From SSC3 sp963769585 (GTDB lineage Bacteria > Actinomycetota > Actinomycetes > Propionibacteriales > Nocardioidaceae), in the NCBI GenBank assembly GCA_963769585.1, contig CAVYMJ010000006.1, forward strand, positions 1 through 64,000: 64,000 nucleotides of DNA, written 5' to 3'. Position numbers and translations under genes: made by a program. Below the pieces are notes generated by a model. That model was not told the origin of the DNA. It was given only the letters and a program-made list of their open reading frames with translations, and did not search any database. Below, one piece after another: positions 59,485 through 64,000 of the stretch. Numbering within the stretch: the first letter of the stretch is position 1; each line of letters starts with the position of its first letter.

Positions 59485-60334
59485 GGACATCGGCCGCAGC
59501 GGTCCGCCAGCGGTGCGCCCAGTCGCCGATCTCCGGCACCCCTACCCGGGCCAGGGCGTCGTGCCCCAGCACCGAGTACGCCGGCCGCGGTGCTGGACGG
59601 ACGAAGCTCGACGAATCGGTCGGCTTCACGATGGCAGGGTCCATGCCGGCCGCACCGACGATCTCCTGCGCGAAGCCGAACCAGCTGGTCTGACCCGACG
59701 AGGTGGCGTGGTACGTCCCGGAGGGGACCTGCTGGTCCACCAGGGCGAGCAGCGTGGCGGCGACGTCGACAGTCCAGGTGGGCTGGCCGACCTGGTCGTC
59801 GACCACGCTCAGCGCGCCCTTCTCGCGAGCGACCCTGACCATCGTCTTGGGGAAGCACGGCCCGTGGGCGCCGTACAGCCAGGCGGTCCGTACCACCAGG
59901 TGCCCGTCCGGGTGCTCGCGACGGACCGCTTCCTCGCCGGCCCACTTCGTGCGGCCGTACGCCGACACGGGCGACGAGGGCGCGTCCTCCGCGTACGGCG
60001 CCCGGGCGTTCCCGTCGAAGACGTAGTCGGTGCTGACCTGCACGATCCTTGCCCGGTGCAGGCGGGCCTCCGCGGCGAGCAGACGTGGTCCGGCCTCGTT
60101 GACGTGCAGTGCGAGGTCCTCCTTGGCCTCGGCGTCGTCGACGGCGGTCCACGCTGCGCAGTTGGCCACTACGTCGAAGGCGGGTGCGGCGCTGAAGAAC
60201 GCGGCCACCGCCCCAGGGTCGGTGATGTCGAGCTCGTCGAGGTCGATACCCACTGTCTCGTGCCCGGAGTCACCCAGAACCTTGAGCAGGTCCTGGCCGA
60301 GCATTCCCTGGGCACCCGTCACGAGCCATCGCAT
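59471..60334 (-). CDS. rmlD: dTDP-4-dehydrorhamnose reductase
   Basis: The final enzyme of dTDP-L-rhamnose synthesis. A 287-residue SDR with NAD(P)H loop MRWLVTGAQGMLGQDLLKVL, ANCAAWTAVDDAEAKED, VQVSTDYVFDGNARAPY and YGRTKWAGEEAV (Tyr-Lys), typical of RmlD. It is convergent with rmlA and divergent from rmlC, 18 bases apart. rmlB is not in this window. Confidence 0.95.
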   Translation of the reverse strand: MRWLVTGAQGMLGQDLLKVLGDSGHETVGIDLDELDITDPGAVAAFFSAAPAFDVVANCAAWTAVDDAEAKEDLALHVNEAGPRLLAAEARLHRARIVQVSTDYVFDGNARAPYAEDAPSSPVSAYGRTKWAGEEAVRREHPDGHLVVRTAWLYGAHGPCFPKTMVRVAREKGALSVVDDQVGQPTWTVDVAATLLALVDQQVPSGTYHATSSGQTSWFGFAQEIVGAAGMDPAIVKPTDSSSFVRPAPRPAYSVLGHDALARVGVPEIGDWAHRWRTAAADVLSDV

Positions 60335-60352
60335 GCACGTAGCCTATGGGCC

Positions 60353-60973
60353 GTGCAGATCCGACAGCTCCGCATCGCGGGTTCCTATGAGTTCACCCCG
60401 GTCGTCCACGGTGACGACCGCGGGTCGTTCCACGAGTGGTTCAGGATCGCCGACTTCGAGCCGACTCTGGGCCACCCACTCGACCTCAGGCAGGCCAACT
60501 GCTCGGTCTCCTCGGCCGGGACGCTACGTGGGGTCCACTTCGCGCAGCTGCCACCCAGCCAGTCGAAATACGTCACCTGCCTGTCCGGCGCCGTGCTCGA
60601 CGTGGTCGTCGACATCCGTATCGGCTCCCCGACCTTCGGCCAGTGGGACAGTGTGCTGCTCGACGACGTGGACCGAAGGTGCATCTACCTCACCGAGGGT
60701 CTTGGGCACGGGTTCCTCGCGCTGGAGGACCGGTCGATCGTCAGCTACCTGTGCTCCGCGCCGTACGCGCCTGGACGGGAGCACGGCGTCAACCCTCTCG
60801 ACCCGGCGATCGGCATCGAGTGGCCGACCCTGGCCCGTGATGGGAGCCCACTGGAGCTGTTGCTCTCGGAGAAGGACGCAGCGGCCCCCAACTTGGCCGA
60901 GGCCGCGGACCAGGGCCTGCTGCCGACGTACGACGAGGTGCAGGCGTTCCTGGTCGCTAAGGGCGGCGACTAG
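60353..60973 (+). CDS. rmlC: dTDP-4-dehydrorhamnose 3,5-epimerase
   Basis: A 206-residue cupin-fold epimerase: VVHGDDRGSFHEWFRI, RQANCSVSSAGTLRGVHFAQ with the catalytic His, GAVLDVVVDIRIGSPTFGQW and YLTEGLGHGFLALEDRSIVS with the catalytic Tyr/His network. GTG at 60353 starts VQIRQLRIAGSYEF. Its last 17 bases overlap the convergent TauE-type gene. Confidence 0.95.
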   Translation: MQIRQLRIAGSYEFTPVVHGDDRGSFHEWFRIADFEPTLGHPLDLRQANCSVSSAGTLRGVHFAQLPPSQSKYVTCLSGAVLDVVVDIRIGSPTFGQWDSVLLDDVDRRCIYLTEGLGHGFLALEDRSIVSYLCSAPYAPGREHGVNPLDPAIGIEWPTLARDGSPLELLLSEKDAAAPNLAEAADQGLLPTYDEVQAFLVAKGGD

Positions 60974-61949
60974 CGTCCCGCGGGTCGCGCTCGATCTCGG
61001 CCACGGTCGGGGCGCCGTACATCGGCAGACCCTCAGAGCGGCGCAACAGCCCCCAGACCAGTGGGACCAGCACGACCAGGCCGAGCCCAATGACGCCGAT
61101 CAGAATCGGGTGGGTCTGGTCCTTGCCGGCACCGAGTGGCGCCCACTGCGACTTGTCCAGCAGTGCGATTCCCGACATGGTCAGCACGATGACGATGGCT
61201 CGACGGATCAGTGACTGCGGCACGCTCGGAGCGATCCGGGCGCCGATCAGCGTCCCGGGCACCGAGCCGATGATGAGGGGGATCGTGATTCCCCAGTCGA
61301 GCCCGTGGGCAACGATGTTGGAGATCGCCGCAGCGAGGACGAGCGGGACGGCTTGGACGAGGTCGGTGCCGACCAGCTTCACGGCCTTGAGTCCGGGGTA
61401 GAGCATCAGCAGCGCGACCATGATGACGGAGCCGGAGCCCACCGAGGTGATGCCCACCAGCAGGCCACCCAGCGCCCCGACCAGCACGGTCGGCAGCGGC
61501 CGGATCGGCGGGTCCTCGTCCGGCGTCGCGCCGCCGCGCTGGACGGAGCGCAGCTGGATGTAGAGCCGCAGCGCGTAGGTGGACGCAGCCAGCAGCAGTG
61601 CGAACCCGATGCACCGTTGCAGGACCTGCTCGAGGTTCGCCTCCGGAACCACCCAGGTCACCAGGTGCGGGCCGACCAGGGCCATCGGCACCGAGCCGAT
61701 GATCAGCCACTTCGCCAGCTCGAGGTTCGGGCTGCCGTGCCGGGCGTGCATCGCCGCCCCGCCCGACTTGTAGACCGCGGCGGCGGTGAGGTCTGCGGTG
61801 ACGATGGTGGACGTGTGGCCGACCCCGAGGAAGATCAGGGCCGGGGTCATCAGCGCGCCACCCCCCATCCCGGTGAGACCGACGACGATGCCCACGAAGA
61901 AGGCGGCGGCGAGGATCGAGGCGAAGTCACCGGTAAACAGGTCGCTCAT
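60957..61949 (-). CDS. TauE/SafE-family sulfite/anion permease
   Basis: A 330-residue protein with about eight membrane helices. Both repeats of the family are visible: FVGIVVGLTGMGGGALMTPA and GALGGLLVGITSVGSGSVIM. TauE/SafE proteins export or import sulfite, sulfonates or other anions. Here it is next to cysC and near cysDN, so sulfate or sulfite is likely. The direction cannot be told. It ends overlapping rmlC. Confidence 0.92.
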   Translation of the reverse strand: MSDLFTGDFASILAAAFFVGIVVGLTGMGGGALMTPALIFLGVGHTSTIVTADLTAAAVYKSGGAAMHARHGSPNLELAKWLIIGSVPMALVGPHLVTWVVPEANLEQVLQRCIGFALLLAASTYALRLYIQLRSVQRGGATPDEDPPIRPLPTVLVGALGGLLVGITSVGSGSVIMVALLMLYPGLKAVKLVGTDLVQAVPLVLAAAISNIVAHGLDWGITIPLIIGSVPGTLIGARIAPSVPQSLIRRAIVIVLTMSGIALLDKSQWAPLGAGKDQTHPILIGVIGLGLVVLVPLVWGLLRRSEGLPMYGAPTVAEIERDPRDASRRP

Positions 61950-61950
61950 G

Positions 61951-63168
61951 TCAGTTGTCCTTCGGGATCAGGAAGCCGGCGTCGTACAGGCTCTTGAGGA
62001 TGTCTCCCAGGGCTTCCTCGACGGTGCGTCCGGTCGTGTCCACTCGGACGTCGGCGTCCGATGGTTCCTCGTAGGGGGAGGAGATTCCGGTGAACTCCGG
62101 AATCTCGCCGCGCCGCGCCTTGGCGTAGAGACCCTTCCGGTCGCGGCGCTCGCACTCCTCCAGCGGAGTGGCGACGTGCACCAGGAAGAAGGCGCCACCC
62201 GCGTCGGTGACCAGCCCGCGGACCAGCTGACGGGTCTGGTCGAAGGGTGCGATGGGGGAGCAGATCGCCACGCCGCCGTGGCGGCTGATCTCGGCTGCGA
62301 CCCAGCCGATGCGGCGGATGTTGGTTTCGCGGTCCTCCTTGGAGAAGGTCAGGCCCGCCGACAGGTTGCGCCGTACGACATCGCCGTCGAGCGAGGTGAC
62401 AGTACGGGTGCCGAGCTCAAGGACGTGGTCGTGCAGGGCACGCGCGATCGTTGACTTTCCGCTTCCGGAGAGCCCGGTGAAGAAGAGCACCAGGCCTCGT
62501 CGCTCCGCTGCGGGCCGGTCGAAGTCGACCACGGCGGCGACCTCGTCGGGCAGCTCGCCTTCGCCAGTGACGCCGAGTACGTCGCCCGGGGCGTACGCCG
62601 TGACAACGCTCTGCCCGAAGGCGTGGTCTGCTTCGGCCTCTCCGCGGGAGGCGAGCGGCACGGCTACTACCGCCGCCTCAGGAAGCAGCTCGGCGGCAGC
62701 CAGCGTGGCCCGGAGGAGCCCAACCGAGGAAAGGCCCTCGGGAGTGCCGTGGCCCGCAAGGGCCAGCAGGATGACGGGGACGCCTGCTGCGCGGATCCGC
62801 GCCAGGTCCTGGTCGGTCAGCGGTCCCGCCACCGGCACGGTGACCCGATCGCGATACTGATCGGCCACCTCGGCGGGAGACAGGTAGAGCCGGCGGAATG
62901 CGCCGTATTGGGGATGGCCGAGGAGGGTCACCGGACCCCAGACGTGTGATCCGTCATTGCCTTGCACCTGGACAGTGGCGAGGGGGAGCCCCTCCGGGTC
63001 GACCAGCTCGAGCACGGTGGCGGAGACGTCGGCTGCATCCAGGAGGACCGTCCCGCCGGGTGCCTCGAAGACCGGGGGAAGGACATCACGCGCCATCAGC
63101 TCGAGGTCGTCGAGCGTGCGTGGGGAGGGAGCGATCTGTGGAGCGGGCACGGGGCAATACTGCACCAT
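61951..63168 (-). CDS. cysC: Adenylyl-sulfate kinase with N-terminal PUA-like domain
   Basis: A 405-residue fusion that phosphorylates APS to PAPS. The C-terminal kinase has Walker A LFFTGLSGSGKSTIARALHD (near residue 230), SLDGDVVRRNLSAGLTFSKE, RRIGWVAAEISRHGGVAICS and ARRGEIPEFTGISSPYEEP. The N-terminal about 220 residues resemble the PUA-like domain of ATP sulfurylases (GHPQYGAFRRLYLSPAEV, FGQSVVTAYAP), but lack the clear catalytic HxxH-type site, so its role is unknown. ATG at 63168 is used. It is one base from TauE. Confidence 0.9.
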   Translation of the reverse strand: MVQYCPVPAPQIAPSPRTLDDLELMARDVLPPVFEAPGGTVLLDAADVSATVLELVDPEGLPLATVQVQGNDGSHVWGPVTLLGHPQYGAFRRLYLSPAEVADQYRDRVTVPVAGPLTDQDLARIRAAGVPVILLALAGHGTPEGLSSVGLLRATLAAAELLPEAAVVAVPLASRGEAEADHAFGQSVVTAYAPGDVLGVTGEGELPDEVAAVVDFDRPAAERRGLVLFFTGLSGSGKSTIARALHDHVLELGTRTVTSLDGDVVRRNLSAGLTFSKEDRETNIRRIGWVAAEISRHGGVAICSPIAPFDQTRQLVRGLVTDAGGAFFLVHVATPLEECERRDRKGLYAKARRGEIPEFTGISSPYEEPSDADVRVDTTGRTVEEALGDILKSLYDAGFLIPKDN

Positions 63169-63210
63169 GTTGATAGACCTTGTAAAAACAGGTCCACGTA
63201 AGGTCGCTCC

Positions 63211-64000
63211 ATGCCTGCTCCAGTCGTTGTCGCGGAGATCGTCCGCAACGGGTTCGTCGAGGGTCGTCACTACGGGTCGGTCGTCGCGCTGGCAGCCGAC
63301 GGCTCGCTCGACTGGTCGGTCGGCGATGTGGCGTCCACCATGCTTCCTCGCTCGTGCAACAAGCCACTGCAAGCAGTCGGGATGCTGCGAGCGGGGCTGC
63401 AGCTCGACGACGAGCTGCTCGCGCTCGCCTGCGCGTCACACTCGGGCGAACCGTTCCACGTGGATGGGGTACGCCGGATCCTCGCCGGGGCAGGCCTCAC
63501 CGAGTCGGTCCTGCAGACGCCGCCCGACTGGCCGCTGGACGAGACCTCGAAGGAGGCCGTGATCCGCGGTGGAGGCGCCAAGGCCACGATCACGATGAAC
63601 TGCAGCGGCAAGCATGCGGCCATGCTGGCCACCTGTGTCGTCAACGGCTGGGACACCGCGACGTACCTCGACCCTGAGCATCCGTTGCAGCAGGCGATCC
63701 TGAGCGGACTCGCGGACCTGACCGGCGTACCGGTCGAGGTGGTGGCGGTGGACGGCTGCGGCGCTCCCCTGCTGTCGACCACGCTCATCGGGCTCGCGCG
63801 TGCGTTCCGGACTCTCGCCGCCGCCACCGGGGGCCCGGAGCGAGAGGTGGCTGAGGCGATCCGGAGGTTCCCGGAGCATGTCTCGGGAACCACGCGGGAC
63901 GAGGCCAAACTGCTGCACGCCGTCCCCGGAGCGATCGCAAAGGCGGGGGCAGAGTCGTGCTACGCGGTCGGCCTCGCAGACGGGCGAGCCGTGGCCCTGA
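63211..64000 (+). CDS. L-asparaginase II family protein, truncated by the window
   Basis: The ORF starts at ATG 63211 and stays open to the window edge, so only the first 263 residues are visible. It opens APVVVAEIVRNGFVEGRHYG and continues RSCNKPLQAVGMLRAGL, ACASHSGEPFHVDGVRRIL, NCSGKHAAMLATCVVNGWD, DGCGAPLLSTTLIGLARAF and SGTTRDEAKLLHAVPGAIAK. This order is that of the thermolabile, Rhizobium-type L-asparaginase II family. It is divergent from cysC. Confidence 0.93.
   Translation, partial: MPAPVVVAEIVRNGFVEGRHYGSVVALAADGSLDWSVGDVASTMLPRSCNKPLQAVGMLRAGLQLDDELLALACASHSGEPFHVDGVRRILAGAGLTESVLQTPPDWPLDETSKEAVIRGGGAKATITMNCSGKHAAMLATCVVNGWDTATYLDPEHPLQQAILSGLADLTGVPVEVVAVDGCGAPLLSTTLIGLARAFRTLAAATGGPEREVAEAIRRFPEHVSGTTRDEAKLLHAVPGAIAKAGAESCYAVGLADGRAVAL

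Noticed and set aside
58615..60973. Complete dTDP-rhamnose pathway
   Set aside because: rmlA, rmlC and rmlD are present but no rmlB-type dTDP-glucose 4,6-dehydratase is in the window; the gmd-type genes are not substitutes.

Overview
The window is high-GC DNA with dense, often overlapping genes and many GTG/TTG starts. Mycothiol synthase (mshD), a GlnR-type regulator, an SseC2/DUF1416 protein, a 6C-type RNA and a Cys/Arg leader peptide place it in the Actinomycetota. The gene mix would suit a Nocardioides-like member of the Propionibacteriales, but that is inference. Nothing indicates a plasmid or prophage. The only clearly mobile DNA is a pile of IS481-type elements at the left edge.

Layout. 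1-2.9 kb: an IS end, a frameshifted IS481 element and an intact IS481 element stacked against the 3' end of an intact tRNA-Lys. 3.1-9.3 kb: two NTF2-like proteins, secreted or unknown proteins, a DUF1800/Tat-exported DUF1501 pair and an AMIN-like protein. 9.5-20.4 kb: a cold-shock protein, then phosphate genes: a PhoU-like protein with a PiT transporter, pstSCAB with a PHO-box-like repeat, a mutT1-type hydrolase and ppk1 with a second PHO-box-like repeat. 20.6-24.7 kb: GAF-ANTAR, STAS, mshD, glnR, a MoaD/ThiS protein, a 6C RNA and an anchored thioredoxin.

24.8-47.2 kb: a surface-polysaccharide island. It has a priming glycosylphosphotransferase, flippase, O-antigen-ligase/polymerase-like protein, Wzz/tyrosine autokinase, GT4 and GT61 glycosyltransferases, a GT-A-like pseudogene, FkbM methyltransferases, a zinc-knuckle sulfotransferase, GDP-mannose enzymes (gmd, a gmd paralogue, a 3,5-epimerase) and two related SGNH-like proteins. 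The rightmost operon (40.8-47.2 kb) ends in a tightly coupled cassette of SGNH hydrolase, methyltransferase, acyl carrier protein, ANL ligase and SDR reductase. I infer that it makes and attaches an unusual acyl group to the glycan. Genes between 29.8 and 32.6 kb carry many single-base frameshifts. The island separates the thioredoxin from DUF4395, the rhodanese and SseC2, which lie near thiX, glnR and mshD in Mycobacterium tuberculosis (there thiX is next to cysA2).

47.3-64 kb: a Cys/Arg leader peptide before the DUF4395/sulfurtransferase/DUF1416 operon, then a discoidin-like membrane protein, dtd, a frameshifted LCP gene, a BKACE enzyme, DsrE, nitrobindin, Fur, YgfZ, VanZ, a mannose-phosphate-isomerase-type cupin, cysDN, rmlA/rmlD/rmlC (no rmlB here), a TauE-like permease, a fused CysC and a truncated asparaginase at the right edge. 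Sulfate activation (CysD, CysN, CysC) could supply PAPS to the island's sulfotransferase, and rml/gmd products could feed its glycosyltransferases.
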